NCBI GenBank assembly: GCA_943356435.1
Contig: CALREY010000007.1
Location: forward strand, 1-64,000
Source of the DNA: Candidatus Altimarinota bacterium
GTDB lineage: Bacteria > Patescibacteriota > Gracilibacteria > BD1-5 > UBA6164
DNA: 64,000 nt
Direction: 5' to 3'
Part shown: positions 29,657-39,446 of the stretch, in pieces
Layout: each line of letters opens with the position of its first letter
How positions within the stretch are numbered: position 1 is the first letter of the stretch
The notes under the pieces: model-generated
Told to the model about the DNA's origin: nothing
The model's database searches: none
What the model saw: the letters and a program-made list of their open reading frames with translations, nothing else
Position numbers and translations under genes: made by a program

Positions 29657-29878
29657 TCAAGCAACGGATTTCAAATGTCTTCTTTGTTTTACCAGTTCAC
29701 GCCGATCCATTTCAGCAATGACGGCTTTGCCACCAGCTTTTCCAGCTTCAAAAGCCAGATTTTTCATATAAGCATCAGGTCCACCTGCATCGCTCATATT
29801 TTGGAGCATTGCAGCGATACCATGGATTGGCTTATTGGTACGATGAGAAATTGCAGTCTGACTACATGTTTTTGGCAT
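29657..29878 (-). CDS. Small basic protein ending in TGA (foreign dialect, standard-code stop)
   Basis: 73 aa, MPKTCSQTAISHRTNKPIHG.., with Gly/Ala-rich FEAGKAGGKAVIAEMDRRELVKQRRHLKSVA at the end. SD GAGGTG 5 nt before the ATG. The only in-frame TGA is at 29657-29659; read as Gly it would add 24 residues across the terminator hairpin to TAA at 29585. As a stop it gives normal gene-terminator spacing. Higher GC than the surroundings. No family recognised; the basic, Gly-rich end suggests nucleic-acid binding (weak inference). Confidence 0.7.
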   Translation of the reverse strand: MPKTCSQTAISHRTNKPIHGIAAMLQNMSDAGGPDAYMKNLAFEAGKAGGKAVIAEMDRRELVKQRRHLKSVA

Positions 29879-29935
29879 ATTTCACCTCAAATAGGTTGTA
29901 AAAAAAAGAACTAACTTTTGCAAGCTAGTTTAGTA

Positions 29936-29962
29936 ATTATAATTAAAAATACAGATAGTCAA
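29936..29962 (-). promoter_or_regulatory. Promoter and leader attenuator-like hairpin of the UGA-stop gene
   Basis: Minus strand TTGACT (29957-29962), 15-bp spacer, TATAAT (29936-29941). Just downstream, at about 29901-29932, AACTA..TAGTT followed by eight T resembles a terminator inside the leader. Confidence 0.5.
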
Positions 29963-30127
29963 ATTGGAAAAATTAAATTTCTAATAACATAGGAAGTTCT
30001 TTTTTCCAATTTTTCCTAGTTTTTTCACAAAAGTGTCATCATCATCTTTTATTGTAAATAAAGAAATTTATTATCTTCATTATAAAATAGCTCTGAATAT
30101 GGAGTACTAATGTGGAAAGGGGGGATA

Positions 30128-30784
30128 TTAATTTCTTTCCTCTTTTAAAATTTTTTCAACAAGCAAGTAAACAGTTGTAGATGATTCTTCACTTCATGGA
30201 TTAGTACATTTTCAATTTGTTTTCCTAAATAATTCATATATTTTTTTTGCTCTTTTAATTGCTATTTCTGATGAACCATACAATACATCAAAAAAATTTT
30301 GATTTATTATTTTATTTGTTTTTCAATCATATTTTATATTTAATGGTTTTAAATAAGAATTTAGTTTTTTGTTATAATCTTTTCTATTCATTCATCATCA
30401 TTGGTGGTCTTCAAAATGTAGCAATAGCCAGTATTCAAATGCTTGATTTGAATACGCTATTCAAAATCATAATTTATTTCATTTAAAAATAGCATTATTA
30501 AAATTAGATATTTGAGTAGGATTACTAGGTTTAGGATCAGCATCAAATACACACCATATTTCATCATACTCATATTTTTTTGATTTTTCTAATGCTTCGT
30601 CTATTATTTTAATAGTGTTATATCAAGTTCATACTATTTCAATATCAATTGTTGAAATATTAAATTTATCAAAATATGAAGGTTCTGTGTTTTTTCATTC
30701 GCAGACTATTAAAAAGGTTTTCTTTTTATTTCTTAGTCATTTTTTTCTTTCTTTTAGTCATGTTCATTTTTTAAATCATCCCAT
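30128..30784 (-). CDS. rloB: RloB-like TOPRIM-type defence nuclease partner
   Basis: 218 aa. Starts with a basic head (KKGTGLKERKKGLRNKKK), then FLIVCEGKNTEPSYFDKF (conserved Glu), IWCVFDADPKPS (DxD) and YSNQAFEYWLLLHFEDH, the RloB pattern (CEGxxTE, DxD, NxAFExWLLLH). Full of TGA (about 15). Starts 3 nt after RloA ends, so the two are translationally linked. RloA/RloB pairs were first seen linked to restriction loci and are predicted to block phage; effector chemistry is inferred. Confidence 0.85.
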
Positions 30785-30786
30785 AT

Positions 30787-32097
30787 TTATTTATTTAATA
30801 TGTATTCTAAATTTTTGATTTTTGGAGTTGCTCAATATTTTCATCTTATATAATTTTTTTCAAAATTTTCTTCACTTTTAATAGAAAAGTCTGATAATGA
30901 ATACAAAGAAGACTCTCAATATATATTTTTTTCTATGAACCAAATTTGATCTCTTCTAAACAAAATATTAGAAAGAATATTTGTATTATGAGTAGTTGCA
31001 ATTAACTGGGCATTATTTTTATTAAGTGTATTAGAATTAAAAATAGATATTATTTTTTCGACTAAATTCGTATGTAATTTAGCTTCTAATTCATCAACAA
31101 TTAAAGTATATCAATTTTCAATTGTGTCTATTATTGGTCAAGTTAGAGCAAAAAATTTTCTTGTTCAAGATGATTCATCTTTTTCCATTGAAAATGATTC
31201 TTCTCATATAATATTATATTCTTTATTAAATTTTTTATAATAAAGTAAAGTATCTCATAGTATAGTTCATTGAGATTCAGTAATTTTTTGTCTTATTTCA
31301 TCTTTGTCTTCATCAGATAATAATTTCATTTTTTTTAATATTTTTTCTACGTCTGTTTCTATTTCTATATTTGAAACATTAATATTTACTCAATTAAGTA
31401 AATTTAAAATTTCATTTTTTTTATCAGTTAATTCACATATTTGAGATTGAGTGTATTTTTCAATTTTATTAGATAGTCAATTTGATATTCTTAAATTATT
31501 ATTAATCCGATTATATACATCACTTACTATTCATTTTTCATTTAATTGTCATGCTGCTAGAGAAAGTAATAATATATTTTCTCTTAACAAATTTTCATTT
31601 TTGATAACTAATCATTTTTTAAAATATTTTTCATTGATTTTTTCTATTCTATTATTTTCTCTATAAAATATAAGAATTTCTTTTCTATTTTCTTTATAGA
31701 ATAACCATTCAGAAATAATATTATTTTTTGTAGTTTCAAATCAATATCTATATAAATTGTTATTATTCAAAAAAATTATTTCAAATTCTGTTGGAATTTT
31801 ATCTGAATAATCATTTAATTTAAAATAATCAATATTTATAATATCTCATTTAGAACTTTTAAATCATATTTTTACAGTAAAAGATTTGAAAAAATTTATT
31901 GCATCAATAAATTTACTTTTTCAACTTGCATTAGCTCAATAAATAATTCAACTTTTTAGTAGTCTTAGTCAAAATTTTTCAACATTTATAATATTGCTTT
32001 TTTCTAGCTCTTTTTTATCGTATTTTGATGCAAGTAAACTGAAGATAGCTTTTTCTTTAAATGATTTATAATTTTTAACAGTAAATTGTATTAACAT
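30787..32097 (-). CDS. rloA: RloA-like AAA15/OLD-type ATPase
   Basis: 436 aa. N-terminal ABC-type ATPase start MLIQFTVKNYKSFKEK, Walker A YGANASGKS, a long helical insertion (about 150-290), then signature-like DESSGTRKFFAL, Walker B LIVDELEAKLH, and the D/H loop LIATTHNTNIL. C-terminal YIRGKYGATP matches the Y-x-R/K-G-x-Y-G-A-x-P end typical of RloA/Abi ATPases. Encoded entirely in the UGA=Gly code, so it is long resident or well adapted. Forms an operon with RloB. Confidence 0.88.
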
Positions 32098-32240
32098 ATT
32101 TATATTTATTATAGTATAATATATTTATATTATAATATTATCTTTAAAAAATCAAATAATAAATCAGTTTTTAGAGTAAAAATTTACAAAAATCAATTTA
32201 TTTTGTCATAATTTACAAAAATAAAATTATTATAAACACT

Positions 32241-32285
32241 AAAAAATCCTCAAATATAGTAAAACTATATTTGAGGATTTTTTTT
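32241..32285. terminator. Strong terminator
   Basis: AAAAAATCCTCAAATATAG / CTATATTTGAGGATTTTTTTT; serves the tRNA on the minus strand and/or isolates the defence pair. Confidence 0.85.
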
Positions 32286-32296
32286 CTTTTCTCTTT

Positions 32297-32372
32297 TGGT
32301 ACTCCCAAGGGGATTTGAACCCCTGTATCCACCGTGAGAGGGTGGTGTCCTAGGCCACTAGACGATGGGAGC
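32297..32372 (-). tRNA. tRNA-Glu (anticodon CUC), CCA encoded
   Basis: 76 nt. Acceptor arms GCTCCCA/TGGGAGT, D arm with CTAGTGGCCTAGGAC, anticodon stem CCACC/GGTGG around loop CTCTCAC (anticodon CUC), T arm AGGGG-TTCAAAT-CCCCT, discriminator A then CCA. The G1-U72 wobble is unusual. It lies immediately upstream of the RloAB region. Confidence 0.95.
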
Positions 32373-32476
32373 ATATAAGTATGCTCATTATATTAAAAAC
32401 AAAAATAAATCAATATTATTTTGAATTAATCCCAAAATAAATAAAATCATATAAATTTATTGTATGATTTTATTTT

Positions 32477-33727
32477 ATGCCAAAATTTTTGATAAATATT
32501 TCTAGGGGATACAAGATGTATGATTATTATATAGTTGCTTACACTGATCTGTATAAAAATCATAATATAAAGACAATTGTTTTTTTCGATAAAAATCTGA
32601 CTAATAATACCGATAAACATATAGAAAACGAAGCTTTTGATGTGATGTATTATGAGTCTATGGATGATTTAAAGATGCAGATTTGAGCTATAAATAGGGC
32701 AGATGTGTATTATATAAATACTTTTGATGAGACGCTTGTTTTGCATTTATTTGAACTCAAAAAAGAGCTGTGATATACTGTGTCAGAACACTACGAAGCA
32801 TTTAGAAACAAGAATTTGCAGAGAGAATTATTATTGGCGAATTATCCTGATACTTCGGTTGCATATTATCAAATAGATATAGAGACAGATAGTAGCTATG
32901 AGTATTTTGATAAACTAAGTTTTCCATATGTAATCAAACCTATAGCATGAGCCCAAAGCTCAGGAGTAGTGCTAATCAATTCGAGAATAGAATTGGATAC
33001 TTATCTATCAAATATAAAAAACTTGGACCAAAATATGTCTGATAGATGAATAAAAAATACTAAATATTTGATAGAAGAATTCATAGACTGAGATATGTAT
33101 ACTGTGAATTATTTCGTTAATCCTATTGGTGAGGTATTTTATTCTCCTATAGTAAAAGTGAACTCATCTAGAAAAATATGAATAGATGATTTTTCTAACT
33201 ATGTCAGGATAAATGGTAAAATAATAGAGAAAGAAATCAGTTTCGTAGATGTGAAAATATTTATAGAAAAAAATATAAAAACATTTGGTATTAGAGATAC
33301 TTTTATCCATCATGAATTCAAATTGACTAGTAAATGAATAATAAAAAACATAGAACTAAATGCTAGAATATGAGGATACAGACTAGAAATGATGCAAAAC
33401 ATATATGGATTCAATTTGTTGACTATGCCACTAAAAAACAATCTATATCATAATACTTCATTATCAAATGCTGTTTTTGTATTTTATCCAAAAACTACTG
33501 GTATCCTCAAATGATTTAATGAAGAATTATTAAAACAATTCAAGAATCTAGACTCATATAGCTCTATCAGAATCTCTAGCCAAAAAATATGACTCAAAGT
33601 ATGACCAACTAAAGATGGATTCGGTAGCCTAGTAGCACTCAGAATAAAAAATGATGATATAACCCAGTTCAAAAAAGATTATGATTTCATAGAAGGGAAG
33701 TACAATGAATTGATAGTTTTGGATTAA
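32477..33727 (+). CDS. ATP-grasp ligase-like protein
   Basis: 416 aa. Central ATP-grasp domain: SFPYVIKPIAGAQSSGVVLI (phosphate-binding loop), YLIEEFIDGDMYTVNYFV and the metal site IELNARIGGYRLEMM. N-terminal Rossmann-like preATP-grasp domain and a C-terminal lid similar to PurK/BacD/carbamoyl-phosphate-type ligases. Probably forms an amide or peptide bond; the substrate is unknown. TGA used for many Gly, including some in the ATP loop region. Stand-alone. Confidence 0.85.
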
Positions 33728-33731
33728 AAAT

Positions 33732-33842
33732 CTTTCATAACTCACCCTTGAATTCCCTCTCTTACTTAAGAGAGGGAGGCACAAGTATTAATTGTAGCCC
33801 CTTTCTCTTAAGTAAGAGAAAGGATTCAGGATAGAGTTATGA
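33732..33842. repeat. Intergenic palindromic repeat, long form
   Basis: AACTCACCCTTGAATTCCCTC..GAGGGAGGC and CCCTTTCTCTTAAGT/ACTTAAGAGAAAGG stems, ending GGATTCAGGATAGAGTTATG. Nearly the same as 58332-58459 and close to 24668-24766. Confidence 0.85.
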
Positions 33843-33878
33843 AAGTTTAATTTACTAAATCTTTTTCGATGTGTTTCA

Positions 33879-34008
33879 TAGGGATTTTCAAGGGGGATAC
33901 TTCGCCGTCAAACGAGAGATAAAACGTAATAGACTGTAAGCGAAGATTATCCTCCTTGAAGACTTTTGTTTACTTTTGGTCACAAAAGTAAAAGAAGAAA
34001 AGTATAAG
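33879..34008. repeat. Inverted repeat, about 80 nt between outer arms
   Basis: TCAAGGGGGATACTTCGC (about 33888-33905) faces GCGAAGATTATCCTCCTTGA (about 33940-33959), giving a long imperfect hairpin; followed by TTTACTTTTGG..CCAAAAGTAAA-like pairing that also occurs in the 5734 repeat. The rest of 33843-34159 is AT-rich with no gene seen. Confidence 0.6.
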
Positions 34009-34159
34009 AGCCAAATGTAAAAAATATTAAAAAATTAAAACAATTAAAAAAATATATTTAATATATTTAATTAATTTAATTATTTAAATTAAAAAAATAT
34101 ATTTTTAAAATAAAATTTATTAAATATAATGTACTTATTATAAATAATGATTTATTATT

Positions 34160-35833
34160 ATGAATATACAAAAAATAAACCTTAGAACAAGTGGATTTAC
34201 CTTAGTTGAACTAATAGTAGTAATTACAATTCTAGCTATTCTTTGAGCAATAGCATTTATCAGTTTACAATGATATAGTACAGATGCTAGAGATAGTACT
34301 AGGATAAGTGATATAAGTATCATGAGAACTTCTTTAGAGTTGTATAATTTAGAAGCATGAAAATATCCAAATCCTACTAATTATGTAAATATAGATTATA
34401 GTTGAGCGATAGTTTGGAATCAATGAACGTTTTGAGAATCTGTTTTTGCTAATGTAACCAAATTGGACAAGATACCACTTGATCCAATAACTAATAAAGA
34501 ATATACATATAGTACAACTAGTAACAAATATGAATTTCAAATATGAGGAATTATGGAAGGAGAAACTATATCAATGAATAATGAAAAATGAATAATGAAT
34601 AATAATGTAAATGCTGCAGATATTATAGCAACAGCATATGTCTGAGGTACTTATAACTGAATTTTAACAAAGACATATAGTGGTACAAACTGTAATGTAT
34701 TATCAGTTCCATCAATTATTACAAATGATATAGTAGAAACAGATTTACAAGATATAGTTACTAATAATAATTTCGTATTTAGTTGATTTCAAAATTTACC
34801 TGCATCATTTAAATCATCTAAGTTTAAATATAATTGATGATTTGCTTTTCAACCTAATAACTTGATTGCATATAGTGATACATGAAGTTGTGCTTCACTT
34901 ATAGAAAGTTCTAGTTCAGGTACTAGTGCTAGAATACAATTATTGTCAGGATTACAAAACTCATATAGTGGTACATTGTTAAACAATGTATGAGAAATAT
35001 CAAATATTACTTCAATGAATATTGATACAAACAATCCAAGTCCAGAAGTAGTAACATATTCTAATAATTTTGCTAATAACATATTATGAACTAGTTTAGT
35101 AAGCTCATCTAGTTCTTCTTCAAGTAGTTCAACTTGATGATGAAATAGTTGTAGTTCAACTCAACCAGCTAATGCAACACTAACTGCATGAAGTCCATTA
35201 ACTAGCAATCAGGCATGGCAAAATACAGATTCAAATTCTGCTTGTTTCTTTAGTTGTAATAGTTGATTTTGATGGGATTGAACAGATTGTCTAGTAGCAA
35301 CACAATGTACGAATTCACTACAAGAAATTACTTTAAATAATTGACAAATATGGTCTTGTAAAAATATATGAGCGACTGAAGTGTGATTGTGAGTTAATTC
35401 TTATTGAAGTTTTTATCAATGGTGAAATAATACTACTTGATGGCATTTTTGATGGACAGCATGAGTAAATGCATGGTGAGATATTACAAATACGGATTTA
35501 GCTAGACAATGACCTTGTCCTACTTGATGGCATATACCAAGTCATACTGAATGGCAATCTGCATGTAATGATATCACTTCAAACAATTGTTCTGTAAGTT
35601 CTACAACATTAAGCTTAATGAGAAATAAACTTCAATTACCATATTGAGGTACTTTACAATATAATAACTGATCAGCTGGTTCGGTATGATCTATTTGATT
35701 TTATTGGTCGAGTACACATTATGCTACCACAAATTCATATGCAATAATGCAAAGGTGAACATATAGTGATTTTTATATAGATAATTATTCTGAAGTAGCA
35801 AATGGATTCAAAATTCGTTGTATAAAAAATTAA
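34160..35833 (+). CDS. Type IV pilin fused to a C-terminal FISUMP/lectin-like domain
   Basis: 557 aa. Prepilin peptidase site and helix GFTLVELIVVITILAILGAIAFISLQGYSTDARDS (residues 12-45). A pilin-like stretch up to about 315 is followed by a Ser-rich linker (about 316-328) and a C-terminal domain rich in Trp and Cys: IWSCKNIGATEVWLG-type start (Gly from TGA), YQWGNNTTGWHFW, CPTGWHIPSHTEWQSAC, LPYGGTLQYNNGSAGS, FYWSSTHY, NGFKIRCIKN. This is the FISUMP/DUF1566 (C-type-lectin-fold) pattern. Likely a pilus-borne adhesin for glycans or host surface. Dozens of TGA codons. Terminator follows. Confidence 0.88.
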
Positions 35834-35867
35834 TAAAAAAACACTTCATTTAATGAAGTGTTTTTTG
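35834..35867. terminator. Bidirectional terminator
   Basis: AAAAAACACTTCATTTAATGAAGTGTTTTTT palindrome between convergent genes. Confidence 0.9.
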
Positions 35868-35870
35868 TAA

Positions 35871-36341
35871 TTATGCTAATTTAGCAGCAATTTCTGCTTT
35901 AGTTAAACCATCTACATCAGTAGTAATACCTGCTGATCTAGCTGTACCTTGAGCTATTTTCATAGCACCTGCAATATCAACTGCATTTAAGTCTGGCATT
36001 TTTTCTAATGCTATTTCTTTAACTTGTTGTAAAGTTAAGTGTCCAACTTTTTCTTTATGAGGAAGTTTAGAACCACTTTTTAAGTTCAATTTAGCTTTTA
36101 CTAAAACTGACATAGGTGGTTGTTTAACAACGAAATCAAAAGTTCTGTCTTCGTAAACAGTAATGATAACTGGTAATCTAACTCACATTCTATCTCTAGT
36201 TTGTTCGTTGAATTTAGATGTAAATTCTTGAATAGGTACTCAGTGTTGACCTAAAGCAGGACCTACAGGAGGAGCTGGAGTAGCTTGTCCTCAATTGATT
36301 TGTAACTTAATATATCCTTTTACTGGTTTTTTTGGTGCCAT
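35871..36341 (-). CDS. rplK: Ribosomal protein L11
   Basis: 156 aa, about 15 longer than usual at the C-terminus. Binds 23S rRNA in the GTPase centre. [48 protein letters not shown].. is canonical; TGA encodes Gly in NGGQA, QHGVP and RMGVR, so even a highly expressed ribosomal gene uses UGA. It stands alone: rplA and nusG are not adjacent. A leader of about 250 nt precedes it. Confidence 0.97.
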
Positions 36342-36370
36342 GATAATTATTATTATGTTTTAAAGTATTA

Positions 36371-36424
36371 ACCTTATATTTTGAGCCTCTCCGGCTAAAG
36401 CAGGAGAATTCAAGGATGGGTTAT
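36371..36424. repeat. Short intergenic repeat
   Basis: TGAGCCTCTCCGGCTAAAGCAGGAGAATTCAAGGATGGGTTA, inverted version of the dispersed family. The remaining 36425-36636 shows no gene. Confidence 0.6.
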
Positions 36425-36636
36425 TATTTTTTTCTTTTGAAGTTAAAATAATTAGTCTATGTGTATTGTTTTCGGGACAAACTAGATATAATTATATAAC
36501 TACCTCACTTAAGAGGTTTTTAGAAGCTGTGATATTCTATAAAAAAAATAAAAAAAATCAAATTTATTTTTTAATAAAATTTATTTATGAAAATATAATA
36601 TAAAAAGTCAAAAAAACACAAAAAATTTAAAACTAC

Positions 36637-36668
36637 TTGACAAATGTAAAAAAATAAGTATTTATACT
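36637..36668 (+). promoter_or_regulatory. Promoter of the foreign membrane-protein cassette
   Basis: TTGACA at 36637-36642 and TTTATA/TATACT at 36661-36668 (spacing 18 or 20). Confidence 0.5.
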
Positions 36669-36706
36669 CATGCCAATTTCGAAAACACAAACAAAATGGA
36701 GATACA

Positions 36707-37276
36707 ATGAACAATACAATGAGTCCTGTACAGATCCAAAACATGAAAAAAGCTGGAGTTTCAAACAAGGGGATTAATTACATTCTAGAAGTCGTCGATT
36801 TGTCCAAGCATGAAAACCCATGGTGGGTGTATTCAAAACTAGTTTTTGTCATTTTCATTGCTATCGTAATGTTGATTGCATGTTTAATCGGTAGCCAAGA
36901 CTACAATTTAGTCGCTATTCTCACACCTCTGGTGCTTTTCAGGGAAAACTTCACAGAATTTTTCAGTAATAACTTATGGAAAAATAACTATATGAAAGTG
37001 TCTGAAAAAAACATTCGTCGTTTTCTATCTGTAGATTTGCAGATACTTAAACCAGGTTCATTTAGAAGATTTGGTATTGTCTTGAGTTTTGCAGTTATTT
37101 TTGCAGGACTACTGCTACTCGGAAGTGTCGGTGAAATTTCAACATTTGTTATTTTAACTTTTTTGATGGCGATAAACTCGTTTATCAATTATGACAAGTA
37201 CAGGAAATCGCTTGTTGAATCAATCAATGAGTATGCAGAATCTGTCAAATCCACTCAAGTAGTGAGTCTTGATTAG
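36707..37276 (+). CDS. Two-pair membrane protein of unknown function (foreign dialect)
   Basis: 189 aa. Hydrophobic hairpins at about residues 45-80 and 125-158; basic linker between them (NNLWKNNYMKVSEKNIRRF). C-terminal tail cytoplasmic-like. No family recognised. SD GGAG 6 nt before the ATG, no TGA, Gly only by GGN, stop TAG, own promoter and terminator. Codon use (CTG, CTC, TCC, GGC-type) differs from neighbours. Confidence 0.75.
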   Translation: MNNTMSPVQIQNMKKAGVSNKGINYILEVVDLSKHENPWWVYSKLVFVIFIAIVMLIACLIGSQDYNLVAILTPLVLFRENFTEFFSNNLWKNNYMKVSEKNIRRFLSVDLQILKPGSFRRFGIVLSFAVIFAGLLLLGSVGEISTFVILTFLMAINSFINYDKYRKSLVESINEYAESVKSTQVVSLD

Positions 37277-37289
37277 TTTATGCAAAACA

Positions 37290-37320
37290 AAAAAATCGGG
37301 ATTTTAATCCCGATTTTTTA
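37290..37320. terminator. Bidirectional terminator
   Basis: AAAAATCGGGATT / AATCCCGATTTTTT, reaching into the stop codon of the convergent VirB4-like gene. Confidence 0.85.
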
Positions 37321-39162
37321 TTTCTTATTTTGATTTGCTGTTATTACTTGTTCTTCGAAATAACTAGCTATTACTTGTATACCTACGTGTTCTGTACCAG
37401 CGAAGAATAATCATTGTCATACTGCAGCATTTAGAAGTATGTATTTTTCTTGTTCTGTTAGTTTGTATATGTTTTGTAATGCATCGATAGAGGCACTAGA
37501 TTGTTTTAATAATAATTGTATAGAAGAGTTGGTCATGATAGGTTTACCATATTTACTACCTATGAAATCTTCTACATCTTGAGTAATTGTTGTTATTCAT
37601 AGACCATATTTTCTCGCTCTTTTTACTAGTCAGAATAAAAATCTAGCCGAGTCTTCATGTTGCATTATGTTCCATGCTTCATCTATTACCATTATTCTTT
37701 TTTTGCTTGTTGATCTTACTTTGTTCCATATATGATTTAGTACTACATACATGGCTATAGGTCTCATCATATCATCCAAATCTCTCACTGAAAATACTTG
37801 TAATCATTCATTTAAATCTACATTTGTTCTGTTTGAGAATATTCATGAAAATATACCAATAGTATATTTTTCTATTCTTTTTACCAGACTTCATGCTCAG
37901 TCCATAGTTTCTAGTACATCTTGTAAATCCTTCATTACAGGAATTTCTTTTCATACTATATTATCATCTTCTAGAGTTATTCATTTCAGACTATAAGTAG
38001 TTACAATAGCTTTTTCCATCACTGATTCTTCTTCTGCTGTCATTTTACCTAGCATCAGATTCATAAGTCATAACAAGCTTATAATTGCACTTCTAAGCAA
38101 GTCTCATGGATTTTCGTCATGGTCTTTCAATCAATATGGTAAGTCAAAAGGATTTATTCTTTGGTTTGAATTCAGAGATACATCTAAATAACTTCATCAT
38201 ACTTGGTTTACTAGTGGTTTGTATTCGTTTTCAGGGTCGATTATTATTACATCAGTTCCAAACATTAGACATCTCAGTATTTCCAATTTAACAGCAAATG
38301 ATTTACCTCAACCTGATTTCGCAAATACCGTCATATTAGCATTTTCAGTTTTGAATCTATCAAATATTATAAGTGAATTATTATGCGTATTTACTCAATA
38401 CAATATTCAGTCATCATGTGTCAATGTACTACTAGAAAATGGGAATGTAGTAGATAATCATCATGTAGATATATTTCTATAAACATTTAGTTCATCTTTA
38501 CAAAATGGTCCAGTAGAGATAAATGCTTGTTCTGCTCTCAAATATGATTGTTTTTGTAATACATTTCTACCTGCTAGAACTGTTTCTATATCTTTTCATA
38601 TTCTATTTAGTTTTTCTTCATCTTCAGCATAAACTGTAATATATAATCATAGATGGAAATATTTTTCTTCTCATCTAGTAAGCTTGTATCTCAATTCTTC
38701 TACATCTTGTATTTGTGCTTCTATTGCTGGATCATTTATCAATCATTTTTCTGCCATCATACTTCTTTCTGAATGCAGTTGAGTAAGTCTTTTTCTCAAG
38801 TATTTTTGAATAAATGCTGATTCTATAGGATATACAAATAAACTCATATCAAATTTCACATCCCAGTTTATAATAGGTGATAGCCAATTTCATTCCAAAA
38901 AATTAGGATAAGCATACACAAAATAAGTCTTAACGTATGTTTCGTTAATTTTTAGTTTGTTTGGATAGCTTTTCCAATAAGCAGGAGCAATAGCATCTTT
39001 TATATATGCTAGTGCTTCTTTATACTCTTTTTCAGACTCTAGTTCTAGTTTCTCTTCGGCTGTTTTTTCCTTTTTATTTTCTTTTATTTTACTTGTGAAT
39101 GTGTAAGTATCTCAATTAATTCTTGTTCAGACTAGAGCTATTAGTTTATTTTGGTTTTCCAT
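37318..39162 (-). CDS. VirB4/TraC-like conjugation/type IV secretion ATPase
   Basis: 614 aa. N-terminal VirB4-type domain with Tyr/Glu-rich helices (SEKEYKEALAYIKDAIAPAYW.., FLEGNWLSPIINWDVKFDMSLFVYP), then the ATPase core: Walker A VFAKSGGGKSFAVKLEILR (two of the three Gly are TGA/GGT), IIDPENEY, and Walker B KKRIMVIDEAWNIMQ, followed by ITTITQDVEDFIGS and the LLKQSS sensor segment. Energises DNA or protein export in VirB/Tra systems; no other vir gene is in the window. Native code with about 30 TGA. Confidence 0.9.
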
Positions 39163-39404
39163 GTATAAGACTTAGTTATTATTTCTCGATTATTTTAATT
39201 ATTAAACATCAATTGTAAAGTATGCAATACAATTTTAGCTTTACAAAAAACTTATTATATTTTTAATATTTTTTATGAAATAATTATATAAAAAGTAAAG
39301 TGAAAATAATACTAAATTATTGATATAAACATAAAATAAATATAATTAATGCATCATAATTCTTAGTTGATTATTATGAATTTCGAAATAAACCACCAGT
39401 CAAC

Positions 39405-39423
39405 AGATGGCTTTAGCCGTTTG
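39405..39423 (+). repeat. Conserved hairpin before each tail-collar gene (copy 1 of 5)
   Basis: AGATGGCTTTAGCCGTTTG here; related copies at 40069-40087, 40692-40710, 41310-41327 and 41972-41990, each lying 15-40 nt before the next ATG. ATGGCT/AGCCAT can pair. Variants keep pairing potential in part. Role unknown: RNA stability, processing, or recombination boundary. Confidence 0.7.
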
Positions 39424-39446
39424 AATACTTCAATAACAAAAAAACT

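Noticed and set aside
29970-30080. Small minus-strand ORF (MKIINFFIYNKRGGG..) between the UGA-stop gene and rloB
   Set aside because: About 36 codons, no SD, no family pattern, and reading depends on three consecutive TGA; cannot be told from chance.
33843-34159. A gene in this AT-rich gap
   Set aside because: Only inverted repeats and homopolymer-rich sequence; no frame of useful length in the native code.
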